Positions 24,742 to 36,000 of a DNA stretch of 64,000 bases are shown in pieces (position 1 is the first letter of the stretch; each line of letters starts with the position of its first letter). The translations under genes and the position numbers were made by a program. Origin of the DNA: Serinus canaria. Lineage: Eukaryota > Chordata > Aves > Passeriformes > Fringillidae. The notes below the pieces were generated by a model. That model did no database searches and had not been told where the DNA came from. It saw only the letters and a program-made list of their open reading frames with translations. The stretch covers positions 4,473,501 through 4,537,500 of the forward strand of contig NC_066333.1 in assembly GCF_022539315.1 (NCBI RefSeq), read 5' to 3'.

Positions 24742-25121
24742 TGTCACAGACATATTTTCTGAAAAATCCTTTTGCCAGACTCTTTTCTCCTGAGAAGTTG
24801 GGGAGTTTCATCTTCTCCATGTTTTGTTGCTCTGGAATGTGATTTGGAGAATTGTTTACCCAGCATGTGAATTGTTTTTACTTGATGACCAATGACAGCC
24901 ACCTGTGTCGAGGCTGTGAGCAGTCACAAGATTTTATAATTATTCCATTCCTTTCCTTTCTAGTCTTCTGATGTCTCCTTTCTCTTTCTTTAGTATAGTT
25001 TAATGTATAATTATCTTTTAATATAATATATATCATAAAATAATAAATCAGCCTTCTGAAACATGGAGTCTAGATTTTCCTCTCTTCCCTCATCCTGGGA
25101 CCCCTGTGAACAGCACCACAG
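24742..25121 (+). mobile_element. Solo LTR, passerine ERVL-type, copy 1
   Basis: The LTR starts TGTCAC and ends CACCACAG, flanked by the direct repeat GTCTG (24737-24741 and 25122-25126). A 5-base target duplication is the size used by ERVL-class elements. Internal landmarks shared with the other two copies are GAAAAATCC.TTTGCCAG near the 5' end, GAATTGTTTTTACTTGATGA, the pyrimidine block TCTGATGTCTCCTTTCTCTT, and AATAAATCAGCCTTCTGA with the AATAAA polyadenylation signal at 25042-25047. No retroviral gag, pol or env follows, so it is a solo LTR left by recombination. Length is 380 bases. Confidence 0.88.
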
Positions 25122-25126
25122 GTCTG

Positions 25127-26418
25127 AAGGACTCTCAGGCAGGAGATGTTTCTCTTTTGCTCCTTTGTGCCTCTGTAGTGCCCCATTTCCCTGCCCTGAT
25201 CATCCCCCCAGCCCCTAGGGCAGCTCTGCTCTGCAATGATGCTCCCTCTTATGGCTTGGTCAAGGGAATGGTGGATTTTGTTCACAGAGGGGTCACAGGG
25301 CACACTTCTAGACTGCTGCTCTCCTCAGCCTAGGATGAACATGGGATGCTCTGCCTCCACAGGCTGGACAGGTTTATGTTTCAAATTTTGGGTGAGTTTT
25401 CTCAGGAGGGTGAATGTTTGAAAACAGTGAAGTGGCTGTAGGGAGTTTTCAGGGTTTCAGAGGGTTTTCTGGGCGTTGTGAGGGTTTTATTCCCACAAAT
25501 CTGCAGGTGCTCTGGTGTGGGTTGAGGCTGAGCTCGTGCCTGTCTCTGGTGATGTACAGAGCATCAGCACACAGCTGCCATTGGTGCTGATGGGCTGGAG
25601 CCCTCACATCAAGCTGAGGATATACTCCTGCTAATTATGTACCAGCCACCCACTGGGACCTCTGGGAGGATGGTGCACCCCAACAAATGGGCTTCCAGGA
25701 TAAATAAATGAGGAGCTAAAGTTAGACTGCAGTTCAGGAGGGCTGGTTCAGTGCCAGCACTATAACCCTGGGAAATCAGGGCACACTGGTGCCAACCTTT
25801 CTCCTCCTGGTCCTGGCCTAGCCCAGTGCTGCATGGTACCATCTTTGGAGCCATCCATCAGCACTCAGCCTCACCCTGGTGATGTATGGTGCCCATAGAT
25901 CCTGCGAGCAGGAGTGCACTCTGATGGATTGCGCCCATACATCACGGCCAGAGCTCACCCCAGTGATGGATTAGTGCCCTGAGAATGGATTGCTCACATG
26001 CTGGTGTTGTTCAGGGATAGAGCCAAGCCAAGGAGTGGATTCCATTTAATTACAGCACAAATGGTAGCCCGGTGCCAGGAGCACTTTGGTGCTGAGGTGC
26101 TGCCTGTGGAAAAACGAGTCCCATTGCAGAGCACCAGGAGAAGGGCAGACACAGTTTAAAGGAATGGTTATTTGTCAGAAAAATACCAAAGGACTCTTCT
26201 GAGAACCCTGTAGAAGATGTTATGCAGTGTGCAGGAGGCTCCTGCATGGGCAGTGGTGCAACCAGGGCAGGGCACTGCTCCTGGAGCACCTCTGAGGCTG
26301 GCCCAGCATTTTGGAAAGTGTGAGAGAAGGTGATTTTCTTTGGGTCACTGAAAATTGCTGGACCCCTCTAGGCAGAGTGAAGTACTCACTGCAAAAACAC
26401 TGCCTCCCCCACCAAGGA
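25127..26418. other. Non-coding stretch between two opposed solo LTRs
   Basis: The 1.3 kb between LTR copies 1 and 2 holds no retroviral coding sequence. Bases 25870-26000 contain a degenerate repeat of GATGGATTG.GCCC/GATGTATGGTGCCC words. Because the flanking LTRs point in opposite directions and each has its own target duplication, the stretch is host DNA and not a provirus interior. Confidence 0.55.
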
Positions 26419-26832
26419 GTGTGGTATTTTCGGGGTCCCCCATCATTGGGAGGAATGAATGAATCTGACTCCATGTTTTCAGAAGGTTAATTTATTATTT
26501 TATGGTCTATATTATATTAAAGACTACTAAACTAAACTATACTGAAGAATACAGAAAGAATACTTACAGAAGGCTACAAAGTAATAATGAAAAACTTGTG
26601 ACTCCTTCCAGAGTCCTGACACAGGCTGACCATGATTGGTCATTAAGTTAAAACAATTCCCATGAAACCAATGAAGCAATGACCAGCTGGTAAACAATAT
26701 CCAAACCACATTCCAAAGCAGCAGGAGAAGAAAATCAGATAATTACTGTTTTTAGTTTTCTCTGAGGCTTCTCAGCTTCCCGGGAGAAGAAATCCTGGTG
26801 AAGGGATTTTTCAGAAAAATATGACAGTGACA
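26419..26832 (-). mobile_element. Solo LTR, passerine ERVL-type, copy 2
   Basis: Read on the minus strand this starts TGTCACTGTCATATTTTTCT and ends ACCACAC. It is flanked by the 5-base repeat AAGGA (26414-26418 and 26833-26837). Its minus strand carries TTCTTCTCCCGGGAAGCTGA, CATGGGAATTGTTTTAACTT and an AATAAA signal (26491-26496, written TTTATT on plus). These match copies 1 and 3. At 414 bases it is the longest of the three copies. It is a solo LTR with no internal retroviral region. Confidence 0.88.
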
Positions 26833-26837
26833 AAGGA

Positions 26838-27717
26838 AAATCCAACATTCCCTGTAGTCTGTTTTTATTTTTATTGGTAGGGTGTTTTAATTTGACCAAA
26901 TTGACCAGAATATGAGAAAATTTGGAGGGATTATTCTTTTGTTTCCTTGTGCTTTCTTACAGAGGTGCATCAAAAACCTGAAGAGAGAACCCCTGGACCA
27001 TTAGAAGATATCCTTGACAATCATTTGTGGGGAAATTCCAATTGGTAGAGCCCAACAAAGAGCAGCTTTGTAAAGAATCCAGAAGTGAGAAAGTAATTCC
27101 TGTGAAAATCTTCTTTGGCTGGTTGTCTCTTCCTCTTTGCTTCTCTTTCTCATTTCTCTTTCTATTGCTTGGTATTGAAACAAAAATGTAGCTCAGCTTT
27201 ACTCTAAAATCAACTTTGCTTCCAAATAAGGCCCTGCAAGGTTGTCTCATGAGCAGGGATTTATTTTTGACAAGAAATAGACTTCCATTATCTGATTGCC
27301 AATGGATGGCATGCCTTAAACTCTGCTTTTTGCAACATCCCCGTTTGCAATGGGAGCTCCTCTGGGAACACACAGATGCTTAAGAATTAAGGTGAAATTT
27401 CAGAAGTTATCTCTTTAGGCTATCACATCTATTATGTTCAACTGAGGGCTCCAACTAGGCTATTTTAACTACAGAAGGACATGAAAATGCCTTATTCCTT
27501 GGATATAAAATCCTGCTCCCCCTGCTTCAAGAGGGTTTTTAAGGAACCAGGACTTGGCCCAGTCCTTTCCAGAACTTTCTGGTCACTGATTACCAGAGAT
27601 ATTTGATTATTCTTTTAGAGAAATGTTGAACCAAGGGTAGCAAGGTGGCCGCAGTACTTGGTTCATGCCATGTTTTATGCCTACAAACCCAGGCATTTTC
27701 CAAGCTAGGTAGACACA
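26838..27717. other. Non-coding stretch
   Basis: Single-copy DNA in which no gene is supported. A 138-codon minus-strand open frame (26957-27373) is Lys/Ser-rich, without a recognisable domain or coding bias. Confidence 0.45.
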
Positions 27718-27845
27718 GGTTTGCAGATGAGAATTTTTCAGCACAAACAGAGAAAGGAACTTGTTCAAGGTCATGTGGCAAGCTGGTGGCAGGGCTTGGA
27801 AGAGAAGCCTGCTGGTCTGACTCACTCCTCTGACACCCCTGCCAT
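27718..27845 (-). mobile_element. Ancient MIR/CORE-SINE-like fossil
   Basis: The plus strand reads like the complement of a MIR-type SINE: TTTGCAGATGAGAA, then CACAAACAGAGAAAGGAACTT, then GTTCAAGGTCATGTGGCAAG, then CTGGTGGCAGGGCTTGGAA, then CTGGTCTGACTC. The order and spacing match the known run from 'cagatgagg-aa' through 'aaggtcacacagc' to 'ggcagagctggga'. The element is therefore on the minus strand. Decay is heavy, and the exact family (MIR, THER-like or another CORE-SINE) is unresolved. Confidence 0.65.
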
Positions 27846-30461
27846 TATTTCACTTCTGTTATTATCCTGATGTATCTGCTCTGTAGTTTCAAATCAGATC
27901 TGCTCCCACCTTCCTATTGTTCATGGTTTGAAGGCTGAAATTTTTGATGGGTCTATAATGGAGAGGAAAATTTGACCATTTTTTCCCCTTTTTTCCCCTC
28001 CCCCTCTTGATAACTCAGACATGCTGATTATTCTTTACTTCTGGGCACAAACTGAGGAAGGCTCAGTCTGACAGGAACAGTGGATGCACTGCAGGAAATC
28101 TCTTTGTCCAGCACTTCAGAGCTCTTCCATGACTGCCCAGCCACACCACCAAGCAGCACAATGCAAATACTTCTCCATGCATTAATACTCAATGCAAATA
28201 CTTCTCCAGCCAGTGCATTAAATGCAAAGAGAAGCTGAGTGCCTTGGGAGGGCAGCAATTCACACTGCCCTGTGCAGCTCCTGCTGTCTTTGGAGAAGAA
28301 CTTGCAGTGCTCCTGAGTGTCCTCCTTCAGGGCTGCTCCTGTGCCACCTTGCAGAGAGCAAGCTGCTGTCCCCCCAGGGCATGACCCAGAGCTGTTTGTC
28401 CCCTCTGTGCTGCTGCCCTGGCTCCTCCGGTGTCGGGTTCATCCCCACACCACCCCTCCGTGCAGCCCTTGGTTCACAACGATCCTTATCAGCATGTGAT
28501 AACTGTTGTAAAAGTTTCTATAAATAGAATTTCCTCCTGCCCAAATCTTCTCGCTAGCTCAGCTGTTTTATTTTTAACAGAAAAGCATGTTGATGCTAAG
28601 CAGAAATATTTTTTTTTTTAAATCTCTCTATTAAACATGAAAAGATGCTGTGTCTGAGTAAAAAGAAAGGTGCCCCTTAGATATTTTTAAAGCTTCTAAA
28701 AATAGTCTCAAGTCTGTGACAAAGCTTATTGAGCAGGAGTAGCTGTGGACAGCAATTCTTCCATGGGAAGGAACATGTCTCCTCATGCTCCTGGCTGGGA
28801 GCTGGAGAAGGGAGACACTGGAACAAAGACCTCTAAAAGGAATTAACTGAGGGCTGCTCTTTAAAAGGCTTGATAGCAGCACTGCCCAAATAGTTCTGCT
28901 GGTGATCTCATGTGTGTTTTCCCTTCTGGGCTTGACAGCTGCCCTTGAGGTTGAGAACTCCTTTCTGCAGCTGAGTTTTTGCTGGAACCCCGTTGCTGTG
29001 CAGGGATGGGGCAGGAGGGAAGGCAGAGAGCTCCCTGTTTGGGGTCTTCAGAACAGATAGAGGGTTCTTAACTTTGGAGGAGGAGGATTTTTAACTTTGC
29101 CTTGTATGCACAACTGATACTGAGCTTGGAAAATTTAGTATGATTTCGTTATTGTTTCTGCTGCTGCACCCCTGCACCCCCAGGGTCAGAGCACAACCAT
29201 ATATGCCATTGACTCAGTCTCCAGCACAACAGAGCAGGATGAAAATTGGAGGGGGGAGAAGCAGAAGGGAGTGGGACTCTCCAAGGGGGTATATTTTACA
29301 AGGTTCCCAATGGTTTTTCCCACCCCCACAGTGTGGGCTTTTGTCTCCTTACTTGTGGCAAATGCCAAGTCAGTGTTTGTGTGTTCGTGCTCAGGGAGAG
29401 GGGAGAGTCTCTTGAGAACTTCTGAAAATTATAAAAGATAAACTGATTATTACTAACATTGAAAAACAGTCAATTGCTGACTGCTGAATGGCTTATATGG
29501 AGAAGAAAAGAGTGTTATAAAACAGAAGGAGATGGCCTATTGTTTGCATTTAGAAAAAAAACATCAGCTTCTTTGAGTCCCAAAGTGCCTCATCAGCTAT
29601 GCTAAGCCAGCCTGCATTGGTGTGTGAGTCCAGACCTTATCAGAGATGAATTTCTGCCTACCTGAAGGTGGGGTTTTTCAGAGGGATGTAGCCAGTTTTG
29701 CTCTCCCATGAGGCAGAGCACGAGGGGTTGGTTTCTCTTGCACTTTTTCAAGTTTTAGCAGAAAAGGGATTGGGCAGTAGATGAAGATTTGAGGCTCAGT
29801 TCTTACTTTCCTGTAAATATTCTGCATTCCCTCAAGAAAACTCATTTATTACTTTCATCCTTTATTCCTCACCTTTAAATTGATAAGAATACTTCCTTTG
29901 TGCCCAACTTATTTTTATGGGGATCTCTTTCACATGAATGCTTTTCCCATCTGTTTGCTCCTCGGCAGTCTGGAGAGCAGTTTATACTGCAGCAATCCTG
30001 CTAACTATCATTAAAATAAAACTTCCAGAGGCAGACCTAACCTGCCTGAAATGCTGATGCTTTAGCTAGAATTTGAATGTGAAGCTCACCAGGGTTTGGT
30101 GGCTGTCCTCTGCCCAGAGCTGTCAGCAAGCACCACTGGCTGTCAGGATGAATGATGGATTAACAAACGTGTAATGATTTAGTCCCTCTCCAGGAACAAG
30201 CAATCCTGCCAGAGTGACATGCATCCCAGATATGCAGAGGAGAGGGATGTGTGGCACTGTCTCACTCAATAACACTGGAGCTGGCAAGTGGAGAAAGCAA
30301 TGTTCTTCACCCATTACAATGTGAATATATATGTGAACCCCAGAAAATGCAGATCAGAGACAGGATGTTCTGATTTAATTTCTTGTTGTTGTTTTTTTAC
30401 TCTAAAGGTAAGATTTGACAGCAGAACATAAAACTTCCAAGCTGAAAGGCTTTGTGCTCTG
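27846..30461. other. Non-coding stretch
   Basis: No gene is supported in these 2.6 kb. It holds a short tandem duplication with two octamer motifs at 28160-28220 (listed separately), a poly(T) run near 28610 and otherwise single-copy sequence. Confidence 0.45.
28160..28221 (+). repeat. 31-bp tandem duplication carrying two octamer motifs
   Basis: AATGCAAATACTTCTCCA occurs at 28160 and again at 28191, each followed by a TGCATTAA variant. Both copies hold an exact ATGCAAAT octamer (28161-28168 and 28192-28199), the POU/Oct factor consensus, 31 bases apart (about three helical turns). The duplication is seen; any binding is inference. Confidence 0.7.
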
Positions 30462-30801
30462 CCTTTCCCCTTTCCTTTCCTTTCCTTTCCTTCTTCCTTT
30501 CCTTTCCTCTTTCCTTTCCTTTCCTTTCTTTTCCTTTCCTTGCCTTTCCTTTCCTTTCCTTTCCTTTCCTTTCCTTTCCTTTCCTTTCCTTTCCTTTCCG
30601 TTCCTTTCCTTTCCTTTCCTTTCCTTCCTTCCTTCCCTTCCCTTCCCTTCCCTTCCCTTCCCTTCCCTTCCCTTCCCTTCCCTTCCCTTCCCTTCCTTCC
30701 CTTCCCTTCCCTTCCCTTCCCTTCCCTTCCCTTCCCTTCCCCCCCTTTTTCCCCCTTTTTTTTTTCCACTTTTTTTTCCCTTTTCCTTTTCCTTTTTTTT
30801 T
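30462..30801. repeat. 340-bp homopyrimidine tract, (TTTCC)n and (CCCTT)n
   Basis: Only three purines interrupt 340 bases on the plus strand (G at 30542 and 30600, A at 30768). The tract begins with TTTCC/TTTCCTTTCC units, passes through TTCC units near 30622-30634 into about 20 copies of CCCTT to 30740, and ends in C and T runs. Overlapping open frames of up to 221 codons on both strands (KGRE-rich or FPSLPFP-rich) are artefacts. The minus strand carries repeated GGGAA, which can form G-quadruplexes, and mirror symmetry allows triplex DNA. Confidence 0.95.
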
Positions 30802-31159
30802 GTTGTCCAGATGATGTCAGTGAGGGACCAGCTGGGTTCCCTGGACTCCACAAGGTACTTTTGTTTATGGATGAAGCCATGCAGATGGGGATCAAAGGTT
30901 GTGCAGAGCTGCTGCAGAGCTCGCTGGGGCTGAGAGAGGTCGGGCACCAGAGATTAATTCCTTGGCTGCTCAGAGCCAAGGTTTAACAGCAGCCTGAGAA
31001 AGGACAGTGATTGAGTTTACTGCCAGCAGAACCTGTAGTTCAGGTCAAGTAAAGGGAAGGAGCTCAGGGGCTCTGTGTTTTGGTTGCAGGAGAAAGTCTA
31101 ATGGCTTAACAATATGTGGCCTCAGCAAGACATGTGGCAGTGAGTGCCTGGACTGAGCT

Positions 31160-31183
31160 GGGGCAGGGCAGGGCAGAGAGGGG
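31160..31183 (+). other. G-quadruplex motif
   Basis: GGGGCAGGGCAGGGCAGAGAGGGG gives four G-runs with loops of 2, 2 and 6 bases. It lies in a locally GC-rich segment without an obvious promoter. Confidence 0.65.
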
Positions 31184-31546
31184 CTGCACCCCTGGAGCAT
31201 CCCCTCTAACACAGCCCCGGGGCTGGGCAGGGCTCCTGCTCACAGCCAGGCAAAGCAAACTCACAAAGGAAGCCTTGTTAATTCTGGAGATGAGGAGGGG
31301 AAAAAAGGGAAAACATCCCTGTGTTCTCTAAACAGGGAAAACAGAGTGTTTGAGGTGCAACTATTTAGCAAATTTCATCAAATTGCCCAGGATCAGGGCT
31401 AGGTGACTCACTTTGTCTATATCAAGAACTGATTTTGAAGCTGAAATTAAACTATACTCTGACTTCATCTCCTTTTTTTCATGCTATTATTCCACTGCAC
31501 TTCATTTTCTAATTTTCAGTTTTGTATTCATTGTTTTTAGTTTAGC

Positions 31547-31559
<13 letters not shown>

Positions 31560-31578
<19 letters not shown>

Positions 31579-31581
31579 TTT
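31560..31581. repeat. Poly(T) run of 22
   Basis: A pure run of 22 T follows a TTTCTTTTCTTTC segment. It could be the poly(A) tail of a minus-strand retroposed sequence, but no body is recognisable on its 3' side. Confidence 0.8.
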
Positions 31582-34500
31582 GTGGTTCCCTCCTCCATTG
31601 TATCTCACTGCACTGTGATTTTCCTCTCCCTCTTGGATTATTATTCTTTATTTTTTGGGGGGTTTTTTAAGGGCATGAATTAGAAAAGTCTGGCCAGCAG
31701 AATCTGCTTTGAGCACTTGAATAAGGTTGCATGTTGTTATAAATCACTTGTGAAGGTAGAGAATGCTGTAAGTAATTTCAGCTGTTGTCATTTTGGGGGA
31801 GGCAGTGAGCAGGATGGACTTAGTGCAGGTGGGAGCTGCCACCTTGGAGCTATGGACCTCAGACCAAAATCTGCAGTAGGAAATTTGTCTTCCATTAGCA
31901 ATTTGCCCTGGAATTGCAGAGAACAGGAAAATCATGATGATACCACAGGCAGGCCATGATGATGACAGCTGGATTGCAGTGAGGATACACCTCAGCTGCA
32001 CAGAAAACAGCTTGGCCCCACCTCTTTCTGTGGTTCTGAGTCAAGAGTTCATTTAATTTCCTATTAAAACACTTTTCTAACTGATCCTGCCTTAAATTCT
32101 CTTTAAGAGGCTCCTGGGTCTGGAGAAGTTTTGCCTTTTTTCACCACAATGAGCTTTTTTCTCAGGAAGGGACAAACCCAACAACCAATGTGAACTGAGT
32201 GACGTGGGTTTGGTGAGGGGGCACAGGTGGGACTCCTCTCCCAAAGTGCTCCCATGCTGTCTCCATCCATTAAACTTGATACAAGAGCTCCTGGCTCAAC
32301 CCTGCAGTCTCTCCTGTCAGAATTATTTTACTCTTTTTAAGACTGAACACTTGTTAGGTCACAAAGAATGACCTGATGATGTAATAATTAAGATTTTCAC
32401 CAGAGGTTTGGACCTCTCCACCAAATAATTTGCAGTGATTTCTTGTCTCAGGTGTTGCAGTGCTGAATTCATGGTGATGGCCAGATCTCTCAAGACAGTC
32501 TTTTAAAAAGTTTCTGCTTTTTGCCACCATGCAAAGTTAGGGGGGAAAAAGCTGAGTTTTCAAAAGTTTTGTCCTGTTCAAATTAACAGCACACAAGAAG
32601 GAGCCTGGATGCTTCTTTGGAAGTGATTAATATAATATCAAGCTTTGCCTTTCAGAGAAAGGGATTTTAAAGGGGACTTGTGAATTAAAGCTTGATCCAG
32701 TCTCTAGGCTGTTCTGTGCCTGCTGCTGCACAGAACATTCCTCATTCCTCCTCCTCTGGAGCATCCTGGGCTCTCCAGGGCAGGACAGCAGGGTCAATGG
32801 GGCCAGCTCTGTGCAAGCCCTCATTTTGGAGGTTTTGACATATGCCATCTTTAATTGTTTTTCTGCTCCCCTCTGCCCCTTGTGCCCATGTGTTTGAGGT
32901 TGTCTCTAGCAGAGATGTCAGCAAGCTTTGTCCTCAGAGCTGTGGGGAGCACCCAAGCTCCAAGGACTGAGGGAAACTGCCAGAAGCAGACACACAACTT
33001 CTCTGCCTTTGCTGGCTTTGAAATCTGTGGTGAGTTCCTGTTGCTTGGATTTCTTATTTCTGTTAATTTTGTTTAGGCATTACCAAATAATTTATGTTCT
33101 TTGCTCTGCATTTTCTTTTCCTGTTTTTGGTTTTTTGTTTTTTTTTTTTCTATGGGGGAAAAGTGCTCAGTGCAAATGAAACACCCTGCACTCCAGAAGC
33201 TGACAGTCCCTGACCTAACCCATTCAAAGACAGCCACAGGGCCTTCCCCCTAGCTGCTGTTTAAACACTGCATCACCTTCAGGAAAATGCAGATGTGATG
33301 GTGTTTAGAAAGCAATATCAAATGAGAAAGGGAATTCAGTATATCCATAATTTTCCCAGCATGATTGGAGAGAACAGCTCTGCTGTGGCAGAGCAGAGCC
33401 CTGGTGTGAACAGACTTGAATTACTGAGAGATGGAAATAAGCAAGTTTTTGAGTTTGCCACTTCTCAAACCAAAGTTTCATCATCCTTTCAGTCCCACCT
33501 CTCTTCTATTTGATCTGAACCATGCAGTACAGGGGATCAAAGCAGGAAATATGTGGTAGAAATGATTCTTTTCAGAAGCCATGGCTTGCTCTCATTGCCC
33601 TGCATTCTCCCTCCGTCCCAGCTTCATGAGCAGCACTCAAAAGTTTTGGATTTAGCCTCTCTGTGGAAGTTTTTGGCCAGATGAGCAGATGCATGAAGGT
33701 GCTTTCCTGCACATTCTTCTCTAATTGCTCCAAGAGCTGTGGCCATCAAGCAGAAATCCAGTCGGAAAACTCTGCAGCTCGTGGACAACTTTTCTTGCCA
33801 ACCATGCATTACAAAGGGCTAATTGTAAAAGTGGTGCACCTGCTGGCTCCCTTGGTGGCTGGAGCCAACAGGAAGGAAAAAAACCAAAGTAATTTATTAA
33901 TGATGGAGTCACAAATAGTAATGAAAACAATAGGAGCATCTGAAGGAAGCGCTGCCGGGGGCAGAGGTGCAGGTGCTCTGTGCCCTGAACAGGCTTGTCT
34001 GCATTTTTATAAAGCTACTTTACAGCCCTTATCAATTTCCTACTGCTTTCTGTGTACCCCCTGCCCCTTTGCAAATGTTTTGCCTGCACCACAGGCTCAG
34101 CATTTCTTGTTGTAGGTGATAAAAGAGCTGTCACCCTGTGGAGGGAGGAAAGAGGCAAAAGAAACAATGATGTTAGGTGCAAAGAAACAAAGCAGAGGAG
34201 CACATTTCCCAGCAAACAAACGAGGGGCTAATGGAGCTGCTGAGTCGGGAGAGAGATGATGGGGACTTAGCTGAGGAATGCTGTAAGATTTGGGGTAACA
34301 AATGCTGCAGGGCAAGAGAGACTCCTTCCTTAAACTGAGGGGCTTTTGGTGATGGGCACACGCCTCAGCCAACACTGCCCACAGGACTTTGGATCTCATT
34401 TATTTCACTGAAAATCTCACCACTTAACTGCATCACTTTGGCAATCTCAAGTGAATCTTAATTTATTTTCAAGTAGGCAGAGCAGTTACTGATAATTTGG

Positions 34501-36000
34501 GGAAGCTGCTTGTACCTGTGAGTACTTCAGTGGTCACCTTGCCTCTCAGAATGCTGGGGCTCTTGGAACACTGGCAGGATACAACTGATGCACATAAATG
34601 AAGGTAAAATCTTTGAGAAAAGAGCATGGTGAGCTAAAGAACCAACTTTGCAGCCAGCTTTCACCATGGTGCCCAGCAGAGTGCAGTGCCCCTGAGAGGT
34701 GCCAGCTGATCACCAGCTGCAGAAGGACCAAAAAATTCACTTAAATCTTGCCATGCCTAGGAACAGACAGCACTCTGTGTGTAACCCCAGGGTAATCCAT
34801 CACACTTCAGCCTGCTCCTGCCACAGGGCACTCACACAGACCCTGCTGAGTGCTCCTTGGCAGAACCTCTGGGCCACCTCTGCCAACTCCTCAGCTTCAT
34901 TCAGCTCACACTGATGGGAACCTGCCCTGAGTGGAAAATTCTTGCACTGTCATGCTGATCCTACAGGGGCATTTACCACGGCTTAGATGGGAGCTGGAAA
35001 CTTTTTAGACTGTGGGAATTTGTCTGTGTGTCTGAGCCCATAAACTGATGTCTGTGTGCAGAAAAATTAGAATTTTTAAATAAGTTGTAGGTGTAGCTGT
35101 CTCAGCTGAAAGGACTCAGAGGTCAGCCTGGGTTTGTACCAAACCTGTGTGTGTCCCACATTCCTGCTGTGCCAGGATTTATTGAGGCTGTGAGCACACT
35201 GAAGCCATCACAAAATAGCTACAACCACCTCACCAATGAACCTCAGAGATCAACTCTTCCTAACTTTTCACTGTCTATCCTGCATTCAGAGGAGAAATCC
35301 TACATGCCTTCTTCCCACCTCACCCTTCCAAAACTCCAAACAATCACACAAAAGCCAGAAATTCATAAGAGTGATTGAAGCACATAGTTTATTGCCTTAA
35401 GGACAAAGCTTTATCTTTTGAAGTTACCTTTTTCTTAGGAACTGGGAATCTTCTCTGTAAAAGTAGCTGAAATTTATATGAATGAGCATCAATTCAGGTG
35501 TGTATATTAACAACCATGCCTAATCCTGTGAAATCAGTGCTAATTCTCTGGTGAAATGAGGGGGCACCTGCATGGCATGGCAGGGTTAACACAGCCAGCA
35601 TGGCTTGTGCTTTATCCAGGAGGGAAGGTGAAGGCAAAGCTCATAAATCCCCACCACTGTGAATCTCTAATAACTTACAGTCACTGTTTGCTGTCTGCAA
35701 AATTAACCTCTTGTCTCCCCAGCCCTGGGGTTGGGTGCACAGTGGAGGATTTTAACTTCTCCACTGAACAATGTCCATGCAATGCTGTCCTTCCAAACTC
35801 CTGCTGCTTTCTGAAGAGTATTGTTAATAAACTCTCCATAGCAGAAACAGGAGCCTTTTAGAGCTCAGCCAAGGTATTTTCCCTGTTAAGCAGCTGGGCT
35901 GTGTGGCTGTGGACAAATGCAGTGATGAATGATGGGTCAAGGATGGAGCAGGCTGATTTCTCTCCAAGCTTGACCTTGTCTCTGCTCTGACACCTGAAAT

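Larger units (their letters stand above)
30802..36000. other. Long single-copy non-coding stretch
   Basis: I recognise no gene or LTR in these 5.2 kb. There is a G-rich motif at 31160-31183 and poly(T) runs at 31560-31581 and about 33136-33149. A 150-codon plus-strand frame (33663-34115) has no domain and overlaps opposite-strand frames. Confidence 0.45.

Noticed and set aside
24742..26832. A complete provirus bounded by the two LTRs
   Set aside because: The LTRs are in opposite orientation, each has its own 5-bp target duplication, and no retroviral coding sequence lies between them.
30314..30986. Open frames of 120-221 codons (KGRE-rich or FPSLPFP-rich) on both strands
   Set aside because: They translate the homopyrimidine/homopurine tract, which cannot contain many stop codons.
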